Positions 8,390-16,201 of a stretch of 64,000 nt of DNA are shown in pieces. Both the position numbers and the translations under genes were made by a program. The stretch comes from JAVJUV01 sp047314965 (GTDB lineage: Bacteria > Pseudomonadota > Alphaproteobacteria > Rhodobacterales > Rhodobacteraceae). Within the stretch, counting starts at the first letter, position 1; every line of letters starts with the position of its first letter. The stretch covers positions 186,001 to 250,000 of the forward strand of contig NZ_JBLBVK010000058.1 in the NCBI RefSeq assembly GCF_047314965.1, read 5' to 3'. The notes below the pieces were generated by a model. That model saw only the letters and a program-made list of their open reading frames with translations. It made no database searches and had not been told where the DNA came from.

Positions 8390-9346
8390 CTAGCCCGATC
8401 GGGGCTTGATGACCTCTTCCAACGGGCGTCGAACTGCTGCCGGCAAACTGTCGCCAGGATAACCAAGGCGCATGAGTATCTGAGGAACGCTATTTCCCGC
8501 GCACAGGCTGGCAAGCCGTTGTCTCAGGTCCGGTGTCTGCACCGGTTGGTTAAGGTAGGATGCCTGAAGGCCGAACGCCGCGGCTGTCAACAGCACCCGT
8601 TCCAGCGCCTGACCTGCCGCGAGCCGATTGGCAACGTCATCCGCCGGGATGGTCAATACGGCAAGCAGCGGAGAGTTCTCTGCCAGATCACTGTCTTTCG
8701 CGCCGATACCTCCGCCCATGTCGAAACTACGCACCACGATCTGTGCGGCAGGTACGGCAAGCCAGGGTAACGAAAGACCGTCGCCCTTCCGTCTGGGATG
8801 CATCCATTGTGCAAGCTCACGCCGCCAACTCGGGTTCGACCATTGGATCGCATCGCCTTCGGCCACGAGACGTGCCGCGGCTTTGCGCGTGTCCTCGCTG
8901 ATCAGGGGAACAAGTCGTGCGCCCTCCACATCGGCGGCAGCAAGAAGCGCAGTCACCACATCGTCGGGTATGGTCTTTGGCAGGAAACGCTTGCGGTAGG
9001 TGCGCCGTTCCGAAATCGCCTCTGCCAGCCCTGCAAGTTCCTGATCTGCAGGGCCGGACAAGCTCACTTCGGCAAGGACGTCTTCGTCCTCTTCATCGGG
9101 GAGTAGGGATACATTGGCTCCAAGCCCCTCTTTTGCCGCCGCCGCCCGAAGGTTCAGCAAGGCGCATCCGCAACTGATGACAAGTTCCCGGTCGTCCGGA
9201 TCGTTCACCGGGAGCGCCCGCGTCCGATCGGCAATCAGCCGAAGTTCCGAATCTCCAAGTTCAAATATCCACGGTTGGGTATTGTGGCTCGAGGGAGCGA
9301 GAACCGCTCTGCCTACCAGTCTTTCGATCAAGTCTCGGTCAAACAT
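8390..9346 (-). CDS. Acg-family FMN-binding nitroreductase
   Basis: A 318-residue protein of the nitroreductase superfamily, Acg-like branch, which carries two fused nitroreductase-type halves. The N-terminus RAVLAPSSHNTQPWIFEL is the characteristic FMN-phosphate contact region, and SERRTYRKRF (near residue 115) begins the second half. Acg proteins in mycobacteria are thought to bind FMN without much activity, so the role may be flavin storage rather than reduction. It is transcribed alone, away from parE. The start at 9346 has no strong ribosome site. Confidence 0.8.
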   Translation of the reverse strand: MFDRDLIERLVGRAVLAPSSHNTQPWIFELGDSELRLIADRTRALPVNDPDDRELVISCGCALLNLRAAAAKEGLGANVSLLPDEEDEDVLAEVSLSGPADQELAGLAEAISERRTYRKRFLPKTIPDDVVTALLAAADVEGARLVPLISEDTRKAAARLVAEGDAIQWSNPSWRRELAQWMHPRRKGDGLSLPWLAVPAAQIVVRSFDMGGGIGAKDSDLAENSPLLAVLTIPADDVANRLAAGQALERVLLTAAAFGLQASYLNQPVQTPDLRQRLASLCAGNSVPQILMRLGYPGDSLPAAVRRPLEEVIKPRSG

Positions 9347-9608
9347 ATGTGGTTTCGGTGTTGGACGGTGTATCCTGAGGGGACGCGATGCCCGAAGTGG
9401 GGAAGCACTGCTTCACTCTGGTTTGCCGCTGTTGCCCTGTCATTGACTTGCCTCAATGGTCCGGGGTTCGAGTTTTGCCTTCACGAAGGCAGCTGGCCGG
9501 TTTCCGCCCCCGGATGGCGCGTTGGCGGGGCGTTCGCATGTCTAAACCATTGCCCATTCCGCCCCCTGCTGGTCTAATGTCCGAAAGCCAGAACAAGAGC
9601 AGACACCC

Positions 9609-11567
9609 ATGGCCAATGATCTTCTGACCCCGGCGGGCGCAGACACCTACGACGCAACCTCGATCGAAGTGCTCGAAGGCCTGGAACCCGTTCGCAAACG
9701 CCCCGGCATGTATATCGGTGGCACCGACGAGCGCGCGCTTCACCACCTGGTCGCCGAGGTCCTCGACAACTCGATGGACGAAGCGGTGGCAGGCCACGCC
9801 AACCGGATCGAGATCGAGTTGCACGAAGACCATTCCGTCACCATCCGCGACAACGGGCGCGGCATCCCCGTCGATCCGCATCCCAAGTTTCCCGACAAGT
9901 CGGCACTCGAGGTGATCCTCTGCACGCTCCACGCGGGCGGCAAATTCTCGGGCAAGGCCTACCAGACCTCGGGCGGCCTTCACGGCGTCGGCGTCAGCGT
10001 GGTGAACGCGCTCTCCGATCATGTCCGGGTCGAGGTGGCGCGGAACAAGGAGCTTTACGCGCAGGAGTTCTCGCGCGGCATCCCGCAGGGGCCGGTGGAA
10101 AAGGTGGGGCCAGCCCCGAACCGGCGCGGCACTTCCGTCACCTTCCATGCCGATGGAGAGATCTTCGGCTCGCTCAAGATGAAACCCGCCCGCCTCTTCA
10201 AGATGGCGCGCTCCAAGGCCTATCTCTTCTCGGGCGTCGAAATCCGCTGGAAATCGCGCATCGACGACGGAGAGACGCCCCTTGAAGCCTCGTTCCACTT
10301 CCCCGGCGGCCTCTCGGATTACCTGGTCGAGACGCTGAACGGCGCCACCACCTATGCCGAACGCCCCTTCGCGGGCCTCGTCGACTTCCAGGAAAAGTTC
10401 GGCGAACCCGGCAAGGTCGAATGGGCGATCAACTGGACGCCATCCCGCGACGGGTTCATCCAGTCCTACTGCAACACCGTACCCACACCCGAGGGCGGCA
10501 CCCACGAATCCGGCTTCTGGGCCGCGATCCTGAAGGGCATCCGCGACTATGGCGAGCGGGTGAACAACCGCAAGGCCAAGCTGATCACGCGCGAAGACCT
10601 GCTGACGGGCGGCTGCGCGCTCGTCTCGGTCTTCATCCGCGATCCGCAATTCGTGGGCCAGACCAAGGACAGGCTCTCGACCGAGGCCGCGGCACGGATG
10701 GTCGAGAACGCGGTGCGCGACCATTTCGACAACTGGCTGGCGGCGGACACGAAATCGGCGGGCGCGATCCTCGATTTCCTCGTGCTCCGGGCCGACGAGC
10801 GCCTGCGCCGGCGCGAGGAAAAGGAAACCGCCCGGAAAACCGCCACCAAGAAGCTGCGCCTGCCGGGCAAGCTGACCGACTGTTCCGCCAAATCGCGGGA
10901 AGGCACCGAGATCTTCCTCGTCGAGGGCGATTCGGCGGGAGGCTCGGCCAAAGGCGCGCGCAACCGCGAGACGCAGGCGCTTCTGCCTCTGAAGGGCAAG
11001 ATCCTGAACGTGCTCGGCGCGGCGTCATCGAAGCTGGGCCAGAACCAGGAGATCAGCGATCTCTGCGAGGCCCTCGGCGTCGGCATGGGCACGCGTTTCA
11101 AGCTCGATGACCTTCGCTACGAAAAGGTCATCATCATGACGGACGCCGATGTCGACGGGGCGCATATCGCCTCGCTGCTGATGACCTTCTTCTTCACCCA
11201 GATGCGGCCTTTGATCGACGGCGGCCACCTCTACCTGGCCTGCCCGCCGCTCTACCGCCTGACCCAGGGCGCGCACCGGCTTTACGTCGCCGACGACGCC
11301 GCGAAAGAGGCCGCACTGGCCAAGGGCTTGGGCGGCAAGGGCAAGATCGACGTCCAGCGCTTCAAGGGCCTGGGCGAGATGGACGCCAAGGATTTGAAAG
11401 AGACCACGATGAACCCCGAGACGCGGAAATTGATCCGTGTGACCATCGACGAGGACGAACCGGGCGAGACCGGCGACCTCGTGGAGCGGCTGATGGGCAA
11501 AAAGCCGGAATTGCGCTTCCAGTATATTCAGGAGAACGCGCGGTTCGTGGAGGAGTTGGATGTTTGA
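9609..11567 (+). CDS. parE: DNA topoisomerase IV subunit B
   Basis: A 652-residue type IIA topoisomerase ATPase subunit. The GHKL ATP site is visible as EVLDNSMDEA (50-59) and DNGRGIP (81-87), followed by the GGLHGVGVSVVNALS lid region. The TOPRIM domain has EGDSAGGSAKGARNRETQA (near 440) and the metal-binding DADVDGAHIASLL (near 512), and the protein ends in the GyrB/ParE C-terminal RFKGLGEMDAKDLKETTMNP segment. The length and lack of the long GyrB insertion favour ParE over GyrB. With ParC it decatenates daughter chromosomes. It is followed with no gap by an unrelated AT-richer gene. Confidence 0.95.
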   Translation: MANDLLTPAGADTYDATSIEVLEGLEPVRKRPGMYIGGTDERALHHLVAEVLDNSMDEAVAGHANRIEIELHEDHSVTIRDNGRGIPVDPHPKFPDKSALEVILCTLHAGGKFSGKAYQTSGGLHGVGVSVVNALSDHVRVEVARNKELYAQEFSRGIPQGPVEKVGPAPNRRGTSVTFHADGEIFGSLKMKPARLFKMARSKAYLFSGVEIRWKSRIDDGETPLEASFHFPGGLSDYLVETLNGATTYAERPFAGLVDFQEKFGEPGKVEWAINWTPSRDGFIQSYCNTVPTPEGGTHESGFWAAILKGIRDYGERVNNRKAKLITREDLLTGGCALVSVFIRDPQFVGQTKDRLSTEAAARMVENAVRDHFDNWLAADTKSAGAILDFLVLRADERLRRREEKETARKTATKKLRLPGKLTDCSAKSREGTEIFLVEGDSAGGSAKGARNRETQALLPLKGKILNVLGAASSKLGQNQEISDLCEALGVGMGTRFKLDDLRYEKVIIMTDADVDGAHIASLLMTFFFTQMRPLIDGGHLYLACPPLYRLTQGAHRLYVADDAAKEAALAKGLGGKGKIDVQRFKGLGEMDAKDLKETTMNPETRKLIRVTIDEDEPGETGDLVERLMGKKPELRFQYIQENARFVEELDV

Positions 11568-12332
11568 ATGGAGAGCCTAGAGACTTCACTCCAAAGACTA
11601 ATTTCATACCTTCCACTGCTTCCCGTAATCGGGTTCGTTTTTGCCCTATCGTATGAAGTCTCATTCTTTTATCAGCTGGATGTGTCTATCGGGCAGGTGC
11701 TGGGCATTGCAGACATACTTGAATCGAGTGCGTTTCTAGTCTTGCCGGCTATTCCTCTACTTATTTTCGGGTTTTGGCTGGGAGTTCCGGAAGACAGAAA
11801 TGAAGACTCAGTCTATGAACGGACTTTGGGTTTTGGGTACAAGGCCGCCATATATTTGGCAGGCTTAACATGCGTGTTTGCTGCATGTGCTTTTTTGTTT
11901 TTTGGTATAGTGAGCAGCTTTGGATACACTTCATTTTTATTGCTGACGGCTTTCGTGATCCTTAGAATTACTGTTTTTCCGGTTCTTTCAGGACTTCAAG
12001 GCCACACACTAGTTGGCGGTTTGTTTATAGTTGCGGCATTGGTTTTTGCCGGGCAAGGCGCTCACGTCGCCTTTGAATTGAGGCAAGGAAACATAGAGAA
12101 GTTTCCCTTGCTGGTGGATGGCGTGGAACTTCTAGAGGATGAAAATCTACGCGTAGCGCGAGTCTTTTCTACGGGAGTATTGTTGGTGGCGAAAGAGCGC
12201 GATGTCTTCTGGTTTTATTCCGGCGATGGCATTCTGACTGAGTATCACTTGGAAAGTGAGCCCTTCGAGGGTCTGATTTGTTTTTATTTCCAATACTGCG
12301 AAACGAGCAGATGGGCCGCGATGGGAACGTAA
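11568..12332 (+). CDS. Hypothetical AT-rich membrane protein abutting parE
   Basis: A 254-residue protein I do not recognise. Its ATG follows the parE stop with no intervening base. Four or five hydrophobic segments are visible (roughly residues 13-30, 50-72, 92-118, 120-135 and 145-160), then a soluble C-terminal domain of about 90 residues (LVDGVELLEDENLRVARVFS onward). Sampled stretches are about 33-47% GC by eye, whereas parE is well above 60%, and codons such as TTT, ATA and AGA are common. This suggests recent acquisition. The ribosome site would lie inside the parE 3' end. The topology suggests an inner-membrane protein with a cytoplasmic or periplasmic sensor-like domain, but no function is claimed. 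Confidence 0.7.
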   Translation: MESLETSLQRLISYLPLLPVIGFVFALSYEVSFFYQLDVSIGQVLGIADILESSAFLVLPAIPLLIFGFWLGVPEDRNEDSVYERTLGFGYKAAIYLAGLTCVFAACAFLFFGIVSSFGYTSFLLLTAFVILRITVFPVLSGLQGHTLVGGLFIVAALVFAGQGAHVAFELRQGNIEKFPLLVDGVELLEDENLRVARVFSTGVLLVAKERDVFWFYSGDGILTEYHLESEPFEGLICFYFQYCETSRWAAMGT

Positions 12333-12442
12333 TAGCCAGCAAGCAAGTATAGGATTGGTTTCAAACCGATGCCTCGCCCCAACCACACCAAGCCCGGGCG
12401 ACCCGCCCGGGCGCGCCCGTCCGGCGCTTCGCGCGTTCGCGG

Positions 12443-12470
12443 CTGAAATCGTCCACTGGACGATTTCCAG
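12443..12470. repeat. REP-like palindrome
   Basis: Near-perfect palindrome: GAAATCGTCCA and its reverse complement TGGACGATTTC are separated by one base, with CTG/CAG extending the arms (one extra C on the right). Such compact intergenic palindromes often occur many times per genome. It could also be a protein-binding site. Confidence 0.5.
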
Positions 12471-12626
12471 GACGCCGCTCACCCCTCCCCTCGGGAGCGC
12501 GCATTGCAACGGCAGCCACGACCGCAGCCGCCGGAGGGGCTGTGACGCCATAAAGCACACCCGCACAAACGCCCCAAAAGCGCGCTCCCAGGCTCGGGCG
12601 CGCCCGGTCCGCCGCCCACCCCGTAG

Positions 12627-12644
12627 GGCGGGGTTTACCCCGCC
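12627..12644. repeat. GC-rich inverted repeat
   Basis: An 8-bp stem (GGCGGGGT with ACCCCGCC) closes a 2-base loop. A related GGGGTAAACCC stretch lies about 45 bases downstream, so the element may be part of a larger fold or a degenerate dispersed repeat. Confidence 0.4.
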
Positions 12645-12866
12645 ACTTCCACCGCGCCGCGCCGGGCCGCGCGGTGCCGGGGTAAACCCAGGCCTACGCC
12701 CCCAAAAATTCCCGCCACACCCACTTGCGCGTTCCCCCAAACAGGCACAGATCTCTCCCCGCAGGCATTCGCCTGCTGCCCTAAGGGATCATCGCCCCGG
12801 ACTGTCCGGGCAACCCTGATCTTCTGAAGCATTCCGGGCCAAACGGCCCCGTTCAGGAGAACCCAC

Positions 12867-12998
12867 ATGTCGAAAGAAAAGAATCGCGGCAACAAGGAAG
12901 CCAAGAAGCCGAAGAAGGAAAAGCCAAAGGTTCTGGCCACGGCGAATTCCAACCTCGGCAAGGCCCAGCCCAACATCGCAGGCAAAAAGGTCAAGTAA
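12867..12998 (+). CDS. Small basic conserved-looking protein, 43 residues
   Basis: A 43-residue Lys-rich protein starting MSKEKNRGNKEAKKPKKEKP and ending NIAGKKVK. An AGGAGA ribosome site sits six bases before the ATG at 12867, which is the best in this region, and the codon choice fits a real gene. About a third of the residues are lysine, mostly in the first half, while the second half is a small neutral segment (ATANSNLGKAQPN). Similar tiny proteins of unknown function are seen in alphaproteobacteria. A role in RNA or DNA binding would be a guess from charge alone. Confidence 0.75.
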   Translation: MSKEKNRGNKEAKKPKKEKPKVLATANSNLGKAQPNIAGKKVK

Positions 12999-13053
12999 CC
13001 CCGCCCAGCCGCCACGCCGCGTCGGTTCCCCCGCGCGGCGTGCCCCCCGGCGA

Positions 13054-13536
13054 TTACTCGGCCGCGAATTTCATCCGCTGCCGCGCGGCCTCGCGGTTGC
13101 CGGTGGCGGGCACCAGTGACGAGACCTTGCCCAGCCCCATCTTCGGCATGCCGGAATAGATCGCCTCGTATTCCCCGGCATGGACCTTGTAGGTCTCGTG
13201 CCAGATGCCCACGTCCTCGCGCGCGCCCTTCATGGCGCGGTTGAATTCGATCCAGGCGGGCCAGTGCGCCTCATCCTTCGAGCGCGCATAGGCTTCAAGA
13301 TGCTCGAAACTTTTCCAGTACTGCGCCATGTTGAACTTGGACAGTTCCTGATGGCCCAGGAACCCGGTCTCTTCCGAGGGTTTGGCGTAGAGCTCCTTCA
13401 GCATCACGCCCATGGCCTTGGCCACCGGCATCCACTTCCCGAACTTGTGCCACTTGTTCACCCGCATCCCGATCAGGAAGACGACGAAGTCGCCCTCGAT
13501 CTCGGCCGCCATGCGCTCGGCGATAATGTTCGTCAT
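13054..13536 (-). CDS. DUF4188 domain-containing protein
   Basis: A 160-residue protein matching DUF4188, a ferredoxin-like-fold family related to small monooxygenase-type proteins. Recognisable parts are VVFLIGMRVNKWHKFGKWMP, LGHQELSKFNMAQYWKSFE and VGIWHETYKVHAGEYEAIY. The conserved histidine and tryptophan residues suggest a ligand pocket, but no reaction is established. The start at 13536 has a GGGGGAGA site six bases away; an ATG seven codons upstream is less likely. It is divergent from the DUF5765 gene, and the 11-bp iteron lies between them. Confidence 0.82.
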   Translation of the reverse strand: MTNIIAERMAAEIEGDFVVFLIGMRVNKWHKFGKWMPVAKAMGVMLKELYAKPSEETGFLGHQELSKFNMAQYWKSFEHLEAYARSKDEAHWPAWIEFNRAMKGAREDVGIWHETYKVHAGEYEAIYSGMPKMGLGKVSSLVPATGNREAARQRMKFAAE

Positions 13537-13616
13537 ATCGATCTCCCCCGCTTCCATTCAGGTCTCATAGCACATTCCAGGGCCAAATGGATCTGCGCCA
13601 CGCGGGGTGCCATACG

Positions 13617-13659
13617 CTTGCCATACGTTTTGCCGACGCTTTGCCGACGCTTTGCCGAC
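13617..13659 (+). repeat. 11-bp iteron, copy 1
   Basis: Four tandem units of 11 bp: CTTGCCATACG, TTTTGCCGACG, CTTTGCCGACG and CTTTGCCGAC, with a partial unit (GCCATACG) just upstream at 13609-13616. The period equals about one helical turn, as expected for a protein-binding array. It lies 77 bp before the ATG of the downstream gene. A copy differing at one base lies at 50376-50418 on the minus strand, again upstream of and co-oriented with a gene. Confidence 0.8.
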
Positions 13660-13736
13660 CGGGTGTTTCGGGAAAATATTCCTTGACCGGCATGTATCTG
13701 CTGCGCAGGCTGACCCGAAAGGGAAGGGGACCCGTC

Positions 13737-14453
13737 ATGTGCTGGAGCACCTCGGCTTCCGTCGCCATGGTCGCTATCGGCGGTGCCGCGACGGGCGTGA
13801 CATATGTCCGGGGAGAACCTCGGGCGATATGGGTAACCCTCGGTTTTTTCACGCTAATAGAAGGTTTTCAGGCGGTCGGTTACGGGGTTGCCGATCAATG
13901 CAGTTCACCCGTGAACCGCTCGCTCACATGGGCGTCGTACCTGCATATCGCGATCCAGCCGATCCTGATCAACGCCTTCGCCATGGCGATTGCCCCCCGC
14001 GTGATAAGCCCCCGTTCAAGAAGGAATATCTACCTCGTCGCAACCCTCTGCTCCGCCATACTCATCCTCCAGGTCATCCCCCTCGAAACCCTCGGCCCCT
14101 GCCGCCCCGGCTCCCCCCTTTGCGGTCCGGAGGCCTGTCTTTTCAAAGGCGACTGGCATATCGGCTGGCATCTGCCGCTGAACGGTTTGTTCAATACGGT
14201 CCTGCATGTCCCGCTGATCACCTTTCCCAGCTATTTCTTCGCGGTTTTTATCCTGCCGTTATCCTATGGCGCCTGGCGGCTGGCGTTGTTTCATTTTCTC
14301 GTCGGGCCCGTCACAGCTCGCATGTTGACCACGAATTCCAGTGAGATGCCGGCAATCTGGTGCCTGTTCTCGATCGGAATCATTGTTATCGCGCTCACTC
14401 CGCGCATTCGTTATGGCGTGTTCGGTGCACTGCGACCTTACGGAACGACGTGA
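13737..14453 (+). CDS. DUF5765 integral membrane protein
   Basis: A 238-residue polytopic membrane protein starting MCWSTSASVAMVAIGG, the typical opening of the DUF5765 family. About seven hydrophobic segments are visible, with conserved polar residues inside them (QAVGYGVADQC, WASYLHIAIQPILIN, HLPLNGLFN) and several cysteines (for example LGPCRPGSPLCGPEACLF). The arrangement recalls small haem- or retinal-like membrane proteins, but no function is known. The start at 13737 has a GGGAAGGGGA site. It lies downstream of the iteron. Confidence 0.78.
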   Translation: MCWSTSASVAMVAIGGAATGVTYVRGEPRAIWVTLGFFTLIEGFQAVGYGVADQCSSPVNRSLTWASYLHIAIQPILINAFAMAIAPRVISPRSRRNIYLVATLCSAILILQVIPLETLGPCRPGSPLCGPEACLFKGDWHIGWHLPLNGLFNTVLHVPLITFPSYFFAVFILPLSYGAWRLALFHFLVGPVTARMLTTNSSEMPAIWCLFSIGIIVIALTPRIRYGVFGALRPYGTT

Positions 14454-14579
14454 CCGTAAAGAAAAAACCGGGCCCTCGCAGACCCGGCTCAAGTTGGACG
14501 CGCGAACGCGCCACTCCCTTTTGTCGTAAAATACATTTTGTAACAAATATCCCAAAGCACTTTTCGCCCCGACGTAGGG

Positions 14580-14981
14580 TCAACTATCCGATTGGATAGT
14601 CTGTAGCCACGTCACAATATCCACGATCGACTGTGCAGTGATAATCGGCTGTCCGGTCTCGGCGGCAATCGCAGAATCCGGGAAGTCGAAAATCTCTCCG
14701 AACAACGGCATATCACCTCCGTGGGCCAGCATCGGATCGCGCCCGTCGATCTGTCGGACAACGCGGAAGGTGGGGAAGACGCCATTGTTCATCAGGCTGA
14801 GTTGTGTCAGGTCGCTCGGCGGGATCGTGAGAGCCTTTGACATCAAGCCGTCACCCTTGGCTGTCTCTCCATGGCAAGCGGCGCAGAAATCCATGAACAG
14901 CAGCTTGCCCTCGGCTGCATCGGGTTCAGCCGCGAATGCTGATGTGGCAACGAAGCAAAAAACCAGGGCAGGTATACGCAT
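14580..14981 (-). CDS. Periplasmic monohaem c-type cytochrome (second of pair)
   Basis: A 133-residue exported class I cytochrome c. A signal peptide (MRIPALVFCFVATSAFA) is followed by one haem site, FCAACHGETAKGDG (near residue 35), and likely methionine ligands further on (GDMPLFGEIF or SLMNNG). The start at 14981 has a GGGAGG site and lies one base after the stop of the paralogue upstream, so the two are co-translated. Both have the same length and the same C-terminal TAQSIVDIVTWLQTIQ pattern. Probably an electron carrier; its partner is not visible. Confidence 0.85.
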   Translation of the reverse strand: MRIPALVFCFVATSAFAAEPDAAEGKLLFMDFCAACHGETAKGDGLMSKALTIPPSDLTQLSLMNNGVFPTFRVVRQIDGRDPMLAHGGDMPLFGEIFDFPDSAIAAETGQPIITAQSIVDIVTWLQTIQSDS

Positions 14982-14982
14982 C

Positions 14983-15384
14983 TCAAGAGCCTCCCTGGAT
15001 GGATTGAAGCCATGTCGCAATATCCACAATGGCCTCGGGAGCGATCAGTTCGCTTCCGTCTGGTGCGAGGATCGCTACGGACGGCCCCTGCAGGAGCAAG
15101 CCGAAAAGCGGCATTGGTCCGCCGTGTGCCAGGACTTCGGTCGTGCCGTCTATACGCCGGACGACACGGTCCAACGGAAATGTCCCTCCGTTGCCGGCGG
15201 AAAGTTTCGTCAGGTCCGAAGGTCGGACTGCCATGACTGGGGCCATCGGACCATTGCCCATGGCATTCGTTCCGTGGCAGGTCGCGCAGTGATCAGCGAA
15301 CAGGCTCTTACCGCGTTCCGGATCATCGGCATTGGCGGCGGTCGCAAAGAGAACAAGGGTCAGCCAATACGCGGTTCGTTTCAT
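14983..15384 (-). CDS. Periplasmic monohaem c-type cytochrome (first of pair)
   Basis: A 133-residue exported cytochrome c, paralogue of the next gene. The signal peptide is MKRTAYWLTLVLFATAANA and the haem site is HCATCHGTNAMGNG. Shared landmarks are PSDLTKLSAGNGGTFPLDRV, LAHGGPMPLFG and AIVDIATWLQSIQ. An AAGGAG site precedes the ATG at 15384; the frame is open further upstream, but the signal peptide fixes the start. The gene arrangement suggests a local duplication that was kept as a two-gene operon. Confidence 0.85.
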   Translation of the reverse strand: MKRTAYWLTLVLFATAANADDPERGKSLFADHCATCHGTNAMGNGPMAPVMAVRPSDLTKLSAGNGGTFPLDRVVRRIDGTTEVLAHGGPMPLFGLLLQGPSVAILAPDGSELIAPEAIVDIATWLQSIQGGS

Positions 15385-15526
15385 GGGCGAAGCTCCTTTT
15401 TCTTTATGCTGCCCGACGCCAGTGAAACTGCCTTGATCCAAAGCAAACCGAGATCGAACAAGGTGCCTTTCCGGAATTACTTGCACCGAAGCAATGGCGC
15501 CACGTTGCGTTGTCTCGGCCAGGGTG

Positions 15527-16201
15527 TCAGGCAAGCTGTCCGTTTTCCAGCCTCACTATCCGGTCCATTCGGGCGGCGAGTTCGAGGTTGTGGGTTGCGA
15601 TGAGGGCGGAAAGCCCTGTCTCACGAACAAGTTCCATGAGTGCCTCGAATACCTTGTCTGACGTGGCCGGATCGAGGTTGCCGGTCGGCTCATCCGCCAG
15701 AAGAACGCGAGGTTTGTTTGCCATGGCCCTGCAGAATGCTACACGCTGCTGCTCGCCGCCCGATAGCTGCGCAGGTCGATTGTTGGCCCGGTGGTCGACG
15801 CCTACGCGCGCAAGAAGCTGCATCGCGTGCTCTCGGGCGGCATGTTCGGGGACGGCGTTAGCCAGTTGCGGCAGAACCACATTCTCGATCGCAGAGAACT
15901 CGGGCAGGAGATGATGGAACTGGTATATGAAGCCTATTTCTTCGCGACGCGCAGCTGTTCGCCGTGCATCTGAAAGCCCGGTCATGTCCGTACCACCGAT
16001 AGAAACCTGGCCGCCGTCGCAACTGTCGAGTAGTCCTGCGATGTGGAGGAGCGTCGATTTGCCAGCGCCGGAAGGGGCCACGAGGGCGACCACTTCGCCC
16101 GCTTCAAGCGTCAGAGACGCGCCATCCAGAACTTTGAGGGCGTTGGGCTTTCCCCTGTTGTACGTCTTGGAGACCGCGTCCAGCTTCAACGCATTACTCA
16201 T
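15527..16201 (-). CDS. lolD: Lipoprotein-releasing ABC transporter ATPase
   Basis: A 224-residue ABC ATPase of the LolD/MacB group. Walker A is VAPSGAGKST (near residue 43; the usual GPSG is APSG), the Q-loop is IYQFHHLLPEFSAIENV, which is the diagnostic LolD stretch, the signature is LSGGEQQRVAFCRAM and Walker B is VLLADEPTGNLD. With LolC/E it moves lipoproteins out of the inner membrane towards LolA. It overlaps the upstream lolC/E gene by 8 bp. Confidence 0.92.
   Translation of the reverse strand: MSNALKLDAVSKTYNRGKPNALKVLDGASLTLEAGEVVALVAPSGAGKSTLLHIAGLLDSCDGGQVSIGGTDMTGLSDARRTAARREEIGFIYQFHHLLPEFSAIENVVLPQLANAVPEHAAREHAMQLLARVGVDHRANNRPAQLSGGEQQRVAFCRAMANKPRVLLADEPTGNLDPATSDKVFEALMELVRETGLSALIATHNLELAARMDRIVRLENGQLA

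Larger units (their letters stand above)
12333..12866. other. GC-rich intergenic region with palindromes
   Basis: About 530 bases without a convincing gene. Open frames exist on both strands but their translations are Arg/Pro/Ala-rich, as expected from unconstrained GC-rich DNA. The region holds several inverted repeats (12443-12470, 12627-12644, a 6-bp stem hairpin at 12761-12776) and then the ribosome site of the 43-residue protein. The change from the AT-rich gene before it to this very GC-rich DNA is abrupt. Confidence 0.5.

Noticed and set aside
12355..12819. 154-codon plus-strand frame in the GC-rich gap
   Set aside because: Low-complexity Pro/Arg/Ala translation, no ribosome site, and it runs through several palindromes.
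13609..13659. Possible CRISPR array
   Set aside because: The units are directly tandem at 11 bp with no unique spacers, and no cas gene is present.
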